NCBI RefSeq assembly: GCF_000223375.1
Contig: NC_017384.1
Location: 748,097-812,096, forward strand
Source of the DNA: Ketogulonicigenium vulgare WSH-001
GTDB lineage: Bacteria; Pseudomonadota; Alphaproteobacteria; Rhodobacterales; Rhodobacteraceae
Length of the DNA stretch: 64,000 nucleotides
Reading direction: 5' to 3'
In this document: positions 41,749 to 50,983 of the stretch, piece after piece
Layout: every line of letters starts with the position of its first letter
Position numbering within the stretch: position 1 is the first letter of the stretch
Notes under the pieces: generated by a model
What the model saw: only the letters and a program-made list of their open reading frames with translations
Told to the model about the DNA's origin: nothing
Databases searched by the model: none
Made by a program: the position numbers and the translations under genes

Positions 41749-42675
41749 TCATTCCGGTGGGATGTCATGAGGTGCCTCGTCTTTCAGCCTCATACGCTTG
41801 CGAATTCCTCCATCGATGCCGCTCCCTTCATCCATTGGCTCATGCAGGCTGCCTGCGGTCGGTGGTGCCGGCCAAGCTTTCTTCACCTCTTTATCGGCAA
41901 TATTTGCAGTTAGACGTTCTGTCAGATTCGGAAAGAGTTTGTGCGAGATATTGGACGCATGGGCTTTTGGTCCAACTGGCATCTCCTCTTTCGGGTCGAT
42001 GCAGGCTCTTACTATAGCGTCAATCACAATTTGCGGGTCATCCATAGCGGCCATGCGCGGCTCATGGCCGGTGTAATTCGCCGCGTGGATCCACCAAGGT
42101 GTGTCTACAGCCCAAGGCATAATGGTCGCAACGCGGATATTGCCTTGATTAATCAGCCGAAGTTCTTCGTTCAATGATCGACTTAAGCTTAATACAGCTG
42201 CTTTAGAGGCCGCGTAGGACGCTTGGTAGGCAAGCGGCACTTCGCTGTCGATGGATCCCACGTTGATCAAGGTGCCCGTGCCTGTCGTGAGGAACTCGCT
42301 AAGGGCGGCGTGCGCGCCGTAGATTAGCCCCTTGATGTTTACGTCGAGCACGCGGGCGTGATCCTCGACAGGGATGTCCCAGAAAAGTCCCAATGCTCCT
42401 ACACCGACGTTGTTGATCCAGACGTCAATGGCACCAAAACGCAATAGCGCCTCTTTTTTAAGGTGCTGAATGTCGTCTGGCTTACTGACGTCCGTTGTCA
42501 CCGCGAGCGCATTGGGGCCAATCTGCCTGGTCAATTCAGCCAGTAAGTTGGTCCGGCGCGCGGCAAGAACAACGTTAGCGCCCATTGAGGCAAGCGCTAT
42601 TGCTGCACCCTTACCAAAGCCGCTAGACGCACCAGTAATAACTATCGTTTTTCCTACTAGCGAACGGTCGTTCAT
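41749..42675 (-). CDS. SDR-family oxidoreductase, prophage cargo
   Basis: A 308-residue short-chain dehydrogenase. Cofactor loop TGASSGFGKGAA at the N-terminus, NNVG in the core, catalytic Ser-Tyr-Lys around YQASYAASKAAVLSLSRSL. A C-terminal extension of about 50 charged residues (LKDEAPHDIPPE end) is unusual. ATG 42675 follows GAGGAAATAG; the frame extends 25 codons upstream. It lies between the sigma/IS block and the right att copy. Substrate unknown. Confidence 0.88.
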   Translation of the reverse strand: MNDRSLVGKTIVITGASSGFGKGAAIALASMGANVVLAARRTNLLAELTRQIGPNALAVTTDVSKPDDIQHLKKEALLRFGAIDVWINNVGVGALGLFWDIPVEDHARVLDVNIKGLIYGAHAALSEFLTTGTGTLINVGSIDSEVPLAYQASYAASKAAVLSLSRSLNEELRLINQGNIRVATIMPWAVDTPWWIHAANYTGHEPRMAAMDDPQIVIDAIVRACIDPKEEMPVGPKAHASNISHKLFPNLTERLTANIADKEVKKAWPAPPTAGSLHEPMDEGSGIDGGIRKRMRLKDEAPHDIPPE

Positions 42676-43038
42676 GACTATTTCCTCGTTTGAATGAGAT
42701 AGAGCGGTAACGAGGTGAAAGTTCTTTTGTTCCGAGTAGGGGAAGAACACTGGTCGCAGATTTGCTCGCAGTTAATACTCGAGGCATGGCTCAGCCTTGA
42801 AAAAATTCAGGGGCTATTCCGTATTTGCGCTCGGCCGTGAGACCTTACCGAACGGTAGGAGGCGGGCCCTTCTTGGTGGCGAGCCCCGCAAGATGTTCGC
42901 GAAAGCGGTATGCTGTGAAAGGCAAAGGCAATATGCTCGCGGACGTTTTCCACATGGTCAGCTAACTTATTGATATCATTCAAGCTCAAGCGAAGTGGTT
43001 TTCCGCGATAGGCACTTGAAAATCATGGACTTCCGCAC
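42676..43038. other. Non-coding stretch between SDR gene and internal att copy
   Basis: No convincing gene. A 60-codon minus-strand frame (42807-42989) exists but has no family resemblance, and its second half looks random. A small palindrome TACCG-AA-CGGTA lies at 42846-42857 and could be a TetR-type operator; it is too far from the prophage TetR gene to be linked with it by sequence alone. Confidence 0.5.
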
Positions 43039-43056
43039 TCCCTCACTGTCCGCCAT
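43039..43056 (+). repeat. Internal att copy (tRNA-Ser 3' end), probable attR of the prophage
   Basis: Eighteen bases (TCCCTCACTGTCCGCCAT) identical to 4521-4538, i.e. the last 17 bases of tRNA-Ser plus one. No tRNA body precedes it. To the right, the sequence (ACTTCCTG) differs from that after the tRNA. It marks the right end of a 38.5-kb prophage that starts at 4538. Confidence 0.85.
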
Positions 43057-43126
43057 ACTTCCTGTTTCGGCCCTATTTAAGAACGCCAAACACCGCCGTT
43101 AGCCGTCGTTTCCCGCACAAAACTAA

Positions 43127-43510
43127 GTGCCCGATCAAATAGAGCTGAGCCGCAGGAGGTTCATTTTCCCCTTTTTCGACAAAGCCGATTTTGCGGGTGT
43201 GCCCAGCCAGCGCCTGCTTCGACCGATAAAGGAATTCGAAGCTACCATCGATCGTGCCGTTGGCGAACAGGTGAGAGCGGATGGCGCATGCGGCGTTGAG
43301 CTTTGGTCAGCACTCGCCGGAATTCATCGGCACGCGGCAAATGGGGCAGTCGTTTCCTATACTTCACGCCAAGCTGCGGAACTGGTGGCCTGGGTGCGAG
43401 AAGAAGACGACTCCCTCCTGTGGTATCACAGCGGACCTACTGGCGATGTGGCCTCTTGGATCAGCGCGGCTATGGCTAAAGAAGGATGGACGTGGTCTCT
43501 GGCACGCTGA
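43127..43510 (+). CDS. Hypothetical protein at the left edge of the second accessory block
   Basis: A 127-residue frame from GTG 43127. The C-terminal part is protein-like (SRQAAELVAWVREEDDSLLW, YHSGPTGDVASWISAAM). The N-terminal choice is uncertain: AGGAGG occurs at about 43156 without a good start codon behind it. No family recognised; could be a truncated remnant adjoining the att site. Confidence 0.45.
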   Translation: MPDQIELSRRRFIFPFFDKADFAGVPSQRLLRPIKEFEATIDRAVGEQVRADGACGVELWSALAGIHRHAANGAVVSYTSRQAAELVAWVREEDDSLLWYHSGPTGDVASWISAAMAKEGWTWSLAR

Positions 43511-43865
43511 TCCTGTTTGGTAGAAGCGCGGTTTCCGCTAACATTGCGGCCGTTCGATGCCTGCGGCGTACCTCCCAATAGCTGTCATTCGTTTCGGAGC
43601 CTCAAGGACGGAAAACGACCGCCACACCTGCAAACCACGCGCATGTTGATCCAGCAGCATTATAAGCGTCTTCTTCGATGAGTAGGCAAAGTTGTTGGGA
43701 GATATGCTGGAGAAATCGCGATCTCATCTCGCTCGGCCATTGCGATCGCATGGAATTGCTGGGCAATATAATAGTCGAAACCGAAGCGCACTTTGCGCGA
43801 AACAGGAACAAATGTGAGACCTCACGTGCAGCCATGATCTGATGCTACGGGGAGGGAGCTCTGGT
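43511..43865. other. Gene-poor stretch before the defence cassette
   Basis: No supported gene. A 77-codon minus-strand frame (43602-43835) lacks a ribosome-binding site and recognisable domain. A promoter for the rightward cassette should lie here, but no clear boxes were seen. GGGGAGGGAG at its end is the ribosome-binding site of the next gene. Confidence 0.45.
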
Positions 43866-44780
43866 ATGAGCGGACAAATGCTCGAAAGGTGTGTGGTGCT
43901 GGCCAGTTCAAGAGGGCATAGTTTCAGCAGCTGCTTCATTTCGGCACCCGCCGGAATGAACCTTGGCTTGTTACCGGAGATTCTAGGTGCACGCGGCATA
44001 GGCTGGGAATGGGCAAAGGCGAGCACTTCGGAATTGGCAAACCCCTACGCGGCGATTCGCCACGCCGATTTCTTCATCGGGGTGTTGAACGGAACTAGGG
44101 CCGACTATCGGGTGATACATGAGGTGGGCGTCGCCGCAGCATTGGCGAAGCCTGTTCTTCTGATCATGTCCCCGCTTAGGAAGTTGCCGGTAGATCTGCG
44201 CCAATTCACCATCGCGCATGTTAAGCTAACCGATGAGCGCGCGCTTCGCTTCCATATCGATGCCTTCTTGTCAGCACCGCATCGGAATGTTTTTGAGGAG
44301 CGCAGTCCGACCTCGTCGTCTGCCCCAGAGCCGCCTAGCATCCCTGCGACGCAACGAGCCCGACCTGCAACGCCCGACTCCCGGCTCGAGCAGGAAGTGT
44401 TCGACCTGATCCAGCAAGCCGGTGGTTCGGCGGTCGTACAACCGGAGAGCGCTGCGCCCGAGCGATACCGCCCGGATCTGCTGGTTTGGCTCAGCTCGCA
44501 GGAACCGGAGCTGCTCGATCCAGCGGTAATCGAGGTAAAGGGGCGCGTCGAGCGCGGTTCGATTCGTTCGATTGAAGAGCGATTGCTAGGCTTTATGGGC
44601 ACCAGCGGCGTGCGTACTGGGCTAGTAATAACGTCGGAGACCGTTCCCGAGCGATCACAACCGGCGTGGCCGACCATTTTTTGGCTGGATCTGCAGACTT
44701 TTCGTGACCTACTGCAATCGTCGCGCCTAGGGTCATACCTGCGCGAAAGTCGAAATCGCGCCGTGCACGGCGTCCGCTAA
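43866..44780 (+). CDS. TIR/deoxyribosyltransferase-like sensor fused to a PD-(D/E)xK nuclease
   Basis: A 304-residue two-domain protein. Residues about 8-135 have a Rossmann-like fold reminiscent of nucleoside deoxyribosyltransferase/TIR-like domains: first strand CVVLASS, then ADFFIGVLNGTRADYRVIHE with Glu86 in HEVGVAAALAKPVLLI. A disordered Pro/Ser linker (about 146-170) leads to a nuclease-like domain with RPDLLVWL (Asp204) and AVIEVKGR (Glu223, Lys225). The next gene, a second nuclease, overlaps it (TAATG). This build suggests an antiphage effector that senses or destroys nucleotides and cuts DNA; function is inferred. Confidence 0.65.
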   Translation: MSGQMLERCVVLASSRGHSFSSCFISAPAGMNLGLLPEILGARGIGWEWAKASTSELANPYAAIRHADFFIGVLNGTRADYRVIHEVGVAAALAKPVLLIMSPLRKLPVDLRQFTIAHVKLTDERALRFHIDAFLSAPHRNVFEERSPTSSSAPEPPSIPATQRARPATPDSRLEQEVFDLIQQAGGSAVVQPESAAPERYRPDLLVWLSSQEPELLDPAVIEVKGRVERGSIRSIEERLLGFMGTSGVRTGLVITSETVPERSQPAWPTIFWLDLQTFRDLLQSSRLGSYLRESRNRAVHGVR

Positions 44781-45313
44781 TGGTTGCAATAGCGCTCGGC
44801 TCGATTGCCGCCACCTTAGCTGCAGCAGACGGCGGCACGACTGCTCAGAAGGGAAATGCTCTCGAGCAGGTCGTGGCCGATACGCTATGCTTGTTCGATG
44901 GCGTCGGCGTGCTCTTTACCAACGCTGTCGATGTCGATACTTCCTGCGAAATTGACATACTTCTTTATAATCAGCGTCACCCGGCGGGACTACCATTTCT
45001 ACCCGATAATATCCTCATCGAGTGTAAAAATTGGGGTTCGCCGGTGAATACTGCAACGCTGCGCGCGTTCACCTCCAAGCTCAGACAATTCAAGCTCGAT
45101 TTTGGCATTGTCGTTGCCTCGAACGGCATCACCGGAGATCAGACGGATCGCACCGCAGGACATGCGCACCTGCGAAGGGAGTTCGACCAAGTCGGATTGA
45201 AGACACTCGTCCTAAACCGGCAGGAGTTGGAGGGCCTGACGTCGACAGACGAACTCGGGTTAATGCTGCGTAAGAAGTTCGGAGCCTTCATCATGGGGTT
45301 ACCGAGTTTTTAG
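44780..45313 (+). CDS. PD-(D/E)xK restriction-endonuclease-like protein
   Basis: A 177-residue protein with a complete Mrr-like nuclease core: KGNALEQVVADTLCLF (Glu29), SCEIDILLYN (Asp59), NILIECKNWG (Glu81, Lys83), and a following helix with TLRAFTSKLRQFKLDFGIVV. It starts within the stop of the sensor-nuclease gene, so the two are one translational unit. Probably the DNA-cutting partner in a two-gene defence system. No methyltransferase is nearby, so classical restriction-modification is unlikely. Confidence 0.7.
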   Translation: MVAIALGSIAATLAAADGGTTAQKGNALEQVVADTLCLFDGVGVLFTNAVDVDTSCEIDILLYNQRHPAGLPFLPDNILIECKNWGSPVNTATLRAFTSKLRQFKLDFGIVVASNGITGDQTDRTAGHAHLRREFDQVGLKTLVLNRQELEGLTSTDELGLMLRKKFGAFIMGLPSF

Positions 45314-45636
45314 GAGACATCAGCCGTCGCATTGAGAGTGGCCGAAGAACTGAGATGCCAGACTGCAAGCGCCAACTTCTCTGCCTAACTTGGCTGCACC
45401 CCATAACCTTCCGTTCGTTCAGATGCCGAACCACCACTCGCATCAAATTGCTGCACCTGTTCTCCTGGTGCCAACATCTCCGACATTCACTACGCCTCGC
45501 CGGGACATAGAAATTGGTTGTCCATTCATGCGGCTAACTATGGTGCCTCTTGGGCCGATAGGCGAATGTCCGGTTCAGGCCGGCATGTAACCAAAGCTGC
45601 CGTTGGCGCGCGTAGCCTGCCGACCAATTCACGGCA
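45314..45636. other. Intergenic stretch between nuclease and ATPase genes
   Basis: Convergent ends of the nuclease (plus) and ATPase (minus) genes. A 66-codon plus-strand frame at 45390 has no family resemblance. No clear terminator or repeat seen. Confidence 0.4.
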
Positions 45637-47895
45637 CTAGCACCCCCCAACGATCGCCACCGTCCTCTGGGCATAGGTCCTCACTTCATCCTCGTCGAAG
45701 GTCGTGTTTGGGTCGTGGTGGAATGGTGCAGTGTAGCCGTTTATGTCATCGAGATCGTCATATTGCGGGGTGAGTGGGTGTGCCGCGTCATCCCTGATGA
45801 TCGCGAGCATGTCGCCCAACCACTTCCCTTCCAGAATTTGATTCGGGAAGCGGTAGCGGATGTACCGTTCCAGAAGCGGCCGCATCAACAAACGCATGTC
45901 ACGCGCATAGCCGCCGCGGCCCTCGGCAAAGTCCTGCAGACGCATATGGTCATGCAGATAGCCTTCCTTCACCTCGCGCTCAATGTCCCAAGGTTCGATC
46001 GACGAACTGCCGGAGCTCGTGGAGATCTGGAACGGCGTGCAGTTCGCACCGTGGATGAGGCCGTGTACGGCATCGAGGAAGAACTTGTCGTGGCTGAGCA
46101 GGATGACCTGCGCCGCCCTGTCGGTGCCTCCGGTGCGCACGATCTCCTTAGCGGTCATAGCGCGGCGGAAATCGTCGAGGCTCGTGAAGGGGTCGTCGAA
46201 GACGACGATCTTCTTCGAGAGGTCGGCGTCGCGTTTGAGCTGCGACAGAAAGAAAGCGAGCGCGAAGGTATTCTTGTCGCCGGCACTCATCGTTGTGTCG
46301 AAGCCGGGATCATCCGGATTGCTCTTCATGACGTCGACGTCGCTCGTGTCGAAGCGCAGGCAATATGTCGATTGAGGCTGCTTCCCTACATAGTTTTTGC
46401 CGCATTCCGCAAGGCGGAAGCTCGCCCCGAACGATGCCAGAAACTGATTGATGTCGGCCTCGTAAGCGCGAAGGATCGACGCATCATAGGCGTCGAGCGC
46501 TGCCTTCTTATCGTCCTTCAAGTCGACTAACGTCTTCTTCTCGTTGAGCAGCGTCGCATAATTGGAGGCGAGCCCAAGCACCGGCTCCGTGTGGCGTTTC
46601 TTCACCGCTTTGAGCGCGTCAAGCGCGGATTGCGCTGTCGACTTGTCGGTAACGGCGTTCGCATCCTTAATGGCCTGGATATGCCGGTTAGCCTCTTCGA
46701 AGGTAGCTTCACTCGCCTCAAGCTCAACCACCGTCGCAGCCCACTTGGCCTGCGCTTCAATGAACCCCGTAGTGGAAGCGACCGGATCGAGCGGGGCTGC
46801 CGCCTTCGTCATCAGCATCGCCTTTGCAGCCACGAAAAGCGCATCGACCTCCTCGCTGATACGATCGACCGCCTCCGATGGCATGAAGCCGTGATCGCAA
46901 TAGGCCGCCCAGAATTCGGCATCGGTCGCGACTGTCTTAAAGGCCGTTTCTACCTTCAGCGCAGTGGTCGATGACAAAGCCTTGTTCAGCTCGGTCGCCA
47001 TGTCGGTGATCGCGGCCTTGTGATCTTCATAGGCCTCACTGAAATATCCACGATAGGCCTCGATCAGCGCGTTGCCGTCGAGCGGGTTCGCGCAGAAAGG
47101 GCAGCGATCGTCGACGATGTGGGGGACACCCTGCGAGAGCCATTCCTCGCCCGCATCGGTGAAAGCGTGATGCGCAAGTTGGGCTTGGATGCGCGCTGAG
47201 GCATTAGCGGCAATCCCGTCCACGCCTTTGGCAAGCAGGTCGAGAAAATCGTCGGGCAGAGAAGGGAGCGTGGGTACGCTGAATTGCTTTCGAGCCGAGA
47301 TCGCAGCACTGTCCATCACGGCCTTTAAGGCCTTCTCGGCAGCCTCGATCTTTGAGTCGATTGCGGAGTCCGCAGCCAGCTTCAGGAAGGTATCGAGCTT
47401 CATCCCGGCCGGAAGATGCTGCTCCAGAACTTTCTTCTCGGCTGTAATGGTCGATTGCTTGGCGGTCGCATCTGCATCTAGCCGGTCGACCTCCTCCGCA
47501 AGCGCGACGCCGGTCGGACCGACGACGATCCGATAGAAATTTCGGCGATGTTCCACGTCGATCTGATCGCCGCCGTGGACATTCTCGGTAACAAACTGCT
47601 GATCGAAAATGTGAATGTCGGGCTGAGGTGCACTCCACGTCCCGGCCGAAAAGCGAGAGAGGCCGGTGTCGAACAACAACCCAACGTCGGGTTCTGTAGT
47701 TGCCGTGAACGTTTTGCGGCGTAGGATCACTTTCGGATCATTTAGCTGAAGCGAACGAAGCACGGCACAAAGCGTGGTCTTTCCACGCCCATTTCCGCCG
47801 TAGATCAGCGTGAAGTGGCCATATTCACCGCCGCTGATGCGAGCGGACTTGAACCTGCCAACACTCTTGAGTGTGGTGATTTTTTTCAGAAACAC
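45637..47895 (-). CDS. Zinc-hook AAA ATPase, RloC/PrrC-like (AAA_13)
   Basis: A 752-residue SMC-like ATPase. Walker A GGNGRGKTTL is at residues 33-42. Long coiled coils are broken by a zinc hook CPFC (265-268). A C-terminal half-site holds the signature TMSAGDKNTFALAFF, Walker B KIVVFDDPFTSLD and the H-loop LLSHDKFFLD. A C-terminal domain follows (RPLLERYIRYRFPNQILEGK, AAHPL, FHHDPN). The architecture equals RloC-type DNA-damage-responsive anticodon nucleases, but the catalytic Arg-Glu-His triad was not proven. GTG 47895 is chosen since AGGAGG precedes it by 7 bases. Divergent from the next gene. Confidence 0.85.
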   Translation of the reverse strand: MFLKKITTLKSVGRFKSARISGGEYGHFTLIYGGNGRGKTTLCAVLRSLQLNDPKVILRRKTFTATTEPDVGLLFDTGLSRFSAGTWSAPQPDIHIFDQQFVTENVHGGDQIDVEHRRNFYRIVVGPTGVALAEEVDRLDADATAKQSTITAEKKVLEQHLPAGMKLDTFLKLAADSAIDSKIEAAEKALKAVMDSAAISARKQFSVPTLPSLPDDFLDLLAKGVDGIAANASARIQAQLAHHAFTDAGEEWLSQGVPHIVDDRCPFCANPLDGNALIEAYRGYFSEAYEDHKAAITDMATELNKALSSTTALKVETAFKTVATDAEFWAAYCDHGFMPSEAVDRISEEVDALFVAAKAMLMTKAAAPLDPVASTTGFIEAQAKWAATVVELEASEATFEEANRHIQAIKDANAVTDKSTAQSALDALKAVKKRHTEPVLGLASNYATLLNEKKTLVDLKDDKKAALDAYDASILRAYEADINQFLASFGASFRLAECGKNYVGKQPQSTYCLRFDTSDVDVMKSNPDDPGFDTTMSAGDKNTFALAFFLSQLKRDADLSKKIVVFDDPFTSLDDFRRAMTAKEIVRTGGTDRAAQVILLSHDKFFLDAVHGLIHGANCTPFQISTSSGSSSIEPWDIEREVKEGYLHDHMRLQDFAEGRGGYARDMRLLMRPLLERYIRYRFPNQILEGKWLGDMLAIIRDDAAHPLTPQYDDLDDINGYTAPFHHDPNTTFDEDEVRTYAQRTVAIVGGC

Positions 47896-48170
47896 AAACC
47901 GCCTCCTATACCGGCCCAGCATATGTTGGATAGGCACACACTAATTTTAGAAATGTGCTTATGGCCATGCTTTATTATTCATAATTCTTGTAACCTATGT
48001 ACAATTTTGAGCGTAGCCTACTTTGCGCTATCTATAGGTGGTTGCTGTCAGATCCCGGCTGATATCATGTGGATATGCACAGCGTCGCGGTACGTATAGG
48101 AGCAGTGCCAATGGCTGGCGCGCGTAGCGACCACCCAGATCAGATGGCACCGTGCGGGATATATTCTTAA

Positions 48171-50519
48171 TTGACTTACAGTTTTGAGACCCTCTCCCCT
48201 GCCGATTTCGAGGATCTCGTACGCGACCTCGTCGGTCGCCATCTTGGCGTCCGATTCGAAGCGTTCGGGCCAGGTCCCGATGGAGGAGTCGATGGCCGAC
48301 ATGCGACCGGCGACGAGATGGTGATTCTCCAAGCAAAGCACTATCGCCTATCGGATATGGCGGCGCTCACTCGCGCGATGAAGAAGGAACGCGGTGCGAT
48401 CAACCGGCTCGATCCAGACCGATACATCCTCGCGACATCACGGCCGCTGACGCCGGACAACAAGGCGGCCTTGGCCGAGATCATTGGGCTGTCGTCTTTG
48501 CGCTCGATCGACGACATCTTCGGATGCGAAGATTTGAACGGTCTGCTGCGCAAATATCCTGAAATCGAACGCAGTCACGTTAAGCTGTGGCTCTCCGGGG
48601 CCGGTATGCTCGACCGTGTGCTCAACGCAGCTTCACACAACTTCACGACGATTACACAACAGGAGATCGAGGCGAAGCTCAAGGTTTATGCTGAGAACCC
48701 GAGTTTCAAATCAGGGCGAGATATTCTGGAAAGTCAGCGCGTCCTTATCATTTCGGGTCCTCCCGGCGTCGGCAAGACTACGCTCGCCGAAATGCTTTGC
48801 TACGCCTACATCGCGGAAGAGTGGGAACTCATCGCGATCCGCAATCTCGAAGAAGGGTTTGCGCGGATAGACGACAGCAAGCGGCAGATTTTCTTCTTTG
48901 ATGATTTCCTCGGTAGGATCGCGCTCGACGAGCGCGCTTTATCGACGCAGGACTCCGATCTCGCCCGGTTTATCAGCCGGGTACGGCGAACACCTGGTGC
49001 GCGGTTCATTCTAACAACCCGTGCTTATATTTACGAGCAGGCGCGACTGTTCTCGGAGGCTTTGTCCGATACCAAGCTCAACGTATCGCGCTATGTTCTG
49101 GATGTGGGCATCTACACCCGTCGCATTCGCGCGCGCATCCTATACAACCATCTGGTTGTGGCAGGTATTCCCGAAGCGCACATCGCAGCGCTAATCGATC
49201 AGAAAGCGATCAAGAAGATCGTCGATCACAAACACTACAACCCCCGCATCATCCAGTTCATGACCGAGGCGGACCGGGTCGCCGATACCGATCCGGCAGG
49301 GTATCCCAAAGCGTTTCTCGATACGCTCAAGGACCCTGATCTCATCTGGGACAAGGCGTTCCGCACCCACATCACTCGGCGCTCGCAGCACCTGCTGATC
49401 GCCCTGTTCCTGATGTCCGAACACGGCTCCGAGATCGATGATCTCGACGAAGTGTTCGCCGGCATTCACCCGGTTCTGTGCGTGAAATTCGGCGTGCCCT
49501 ATGATCCGAAGGATTTCGAAGGTGCGCTCCGTACGGTCGAAGGGAGCTTCATCGTGATTTCAGGAACGATGGTGCGCTTCGTCAACCCGTCGGTACGGGA
49601 CTATCTTGCGCGTTACCTGAGTGACAAGGCGTTGTTGTCCGTGCTGGCCGACGGCGTTCCCACGCTACGAAGTGCGCGCAACCTCTTCGATCACTTCATG
49701 AAGCAGCCCGACCCTACCAACGAGGGGATCTCTACCTTCGTTTCCAGATTCGTCCGGCTTTGTGAGCGGTTCGTAGCGGTGGAGGTGTGGAAGCGCATTC
49801 CGGGAGAAACATATCGCTCTCGAATGTACGAGCTACCGAATTCGGACCGCATGGACCTTCTCGTGAACTGGTGGCGGCTCTCGAACGCCGAGCCGTTCAT
49901 CACGGCAGCGCAGACGATCGCCGACCGGGGACGCGCCGTCCTGTCTGCGTGGGAGGACGGAAGGAAGCTGCCGGAGATACTAGCTGGGCTGCGCGCAGCC
50001 CAGGCTCTGGGCGAACCGACGCCTTCCGAACTGATCGACGCTGTCCAGGCCGGGGTCTCCGGTCTGCTCGCGACCGATCTTGATCCGGACGACATCACCC
50101 GCATCCTCGCCGCTGCCGACGAACATGAAGGTAGTCTGCCACCCGAGCTTTTCGCTGAGATCGAAGGCGCCACGCACCGGATGATGGAGGAGCTACCCGA
50201 CAATCTCGGCCATCTAGATTCGGAATCTACGCTGGAAGACTGGGGCAAAACGATCGAAACGCTCGCCGCTCGTTTCGATGCAGATTCGCTCGTCGTCGAG
50301 CGCGCCCATGCCGCCCTCAATCACCGAACTTTACAATTGCGTGAAACAGAGGCCGACGACATCGAAGCAAATTTCACCGGGTCCACGGATATTCCGAGCG
50401 ATAAATTCGACGACGCTGCTTTGGCGAGCCTGTTTGGATCGCTCGGTGCGTCGACCACCGCCATAATCGCGGAGGAAGGTGACGATGAACTGGGCGACCG
50501 CGACGATTTGCCGTTTTAG
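48171..50519 (+). CDS. Mrr-like nuclease fused to a STAND NTPase (Avs-like defence protein)
   Basis: A 782-residue protein. N-terminal REase: LSPADFEDLVRDLVG (Glu14), GPDGGVDGR (Asp41), VILQAKHY (Gln54-Ala-Lys56). Then a STAND-type NTPase (nSTAND3-like): Walker A SGPPGVGKTTLAEM at 195-208, Walker B QIFFFDDFLGRI at 239-250, sensor ARFILTTRAYIYEQAR. A helical C-terminal part of about 400 residues is likely the sensor. This is the build of antiviral Avs proteins, which recognise a phage protein and then cut DNA. The start is TTG 48171, as a stop codon stands directly upstream; an A/T-rich leader gives a weak ribosome-binding site. Confidence 0.85.
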   Translation: MTYSFETLSPADFEDLVRDLVGRHLGVRFEAFGPGPDGGVDGRHATGDEMVILQAKHYRLSDMAALTRAMKKERGAINRLDPDRYILATSRPLTPDNKAALAEIIGLSSLRSIDDIFGCEDLNGLLRKYPEIERSHVKLWLSGAGMLDRVLNAASHNFTTITQQEIEAKLKVYAENPSFKSGRDILESQRVLIISGPPGVGKTTLAEMLCYAYIAEEWELIAIRNLEEGFARIDDSKRQIFFFDDFLGRIALDERALSTQDSDLARFISRVRRTPGARFILTTRAYIYEQARLFSEALSDTKLNVSRYVLDVGIYTRRIRARILYNHLVVAGIPEAHIAALIDQKAIKKIVDHKHYNPRIIQFMTEADRVADTDPAGYPKAFLDTLKDPDLIWDKAFRTHITRRSQHLLIALFLMSEHGSEIDDLDEVFAGIHPVLCVKFGVPYDPKDFEGALRTVEGSFIVISGTMVRFVNPSVRDYLARYLSDKALLSVLADGVPTLRSARNLFDHFMKQPDPTNEGISTFVSRFVRLCERFVAVEVWKRIPGETYRSRMYELPNSDRMDLLVNWWRLSNAEPFITAAQTIADRGRAVLSAWEDGRKLPEILAGLRAAQALGEPTPSELIDAVQAGVSGLLATDLDPDDITRILAAADEHEGSLPPELFAEIEGATHRMMEELPDNLGHLDSESTLEDWGKTIETLAARFDADSLVVERAHAALNHRTLQLRETEADDIEANFTGSTDIPSDKFDDAALASLFGSLGASTTAIIAEEGDDELGDRDDLPF

Positions 50520-50983
50520 CGTCACAAGAAAGCAGAAAGCCCGACCTCCCGTATCTAGCCCACCATAGACCCAGCCAAGGGTCGAGGTGGATCAAGGGCA
50601 GCGCACGACACCTAGCGGCAACCCGATGCGGCGACGGATTGTAGGATCTCGTAGGACTGGCCCGCCCATACTGCGGGCAAGCACGCAATTTGGGACCAGC
50701 TCTTCGCACGTTACCGTAATCTGTTGAGCATACTCATCCAAGGACGCCTGAACGAAGTGCGGGCGCGCAGCATCGAGCGATCTTGGTGCGCTTTACTGCC
50801 TCTGGCGTAGGCCGGCGTGAACGGCAGCTTGTCGCCCTTCGCGTTCTCGAAGCTGCCGTTCCGGAAGGTCCAACATTGCGGACCTTCTGATCGTTCAAGC
50901 AGGCCTCTTTTTCAGATGGCACGGGCTGCTGAAAACTGGATTCCTGCGTAGAACCTCCGTTGCTGTTATGAAGCACGAGACCT
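50520..50983. other. Intergenic stretch between the STAND gene and the recombinase
   Basis: No confident gene. On the minus strand between about 50740 and 50585 one frame reads coherently (ASLDEYAQQITVTCEELVPN, LRDPTIRRRIGLPLGVV) but lacks a start and is cut; it may be a remnant of an unknown gene. A near-palindrome GGTCCAACATTGCGGACC lies at about 50868-50885. Confidence 0.35.

Noticed and set aside
42807..42989. 60-codon minus-strand frame as a gene
   Set aside because: No ribosome-binding site, no family pattern, random-looking second half.
43039..43056. Second tRNA-Ser gene
   Set aside because: Only the 3' end is present; no acceptor 5' strand, D arm or anticodon arm lies upstream.
45390..45590. 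66-codon plus-strand frame as a gene
   Set aside because: Pro/Thr-rich without structure or ribosome-binding site, between two convergent gene ends.
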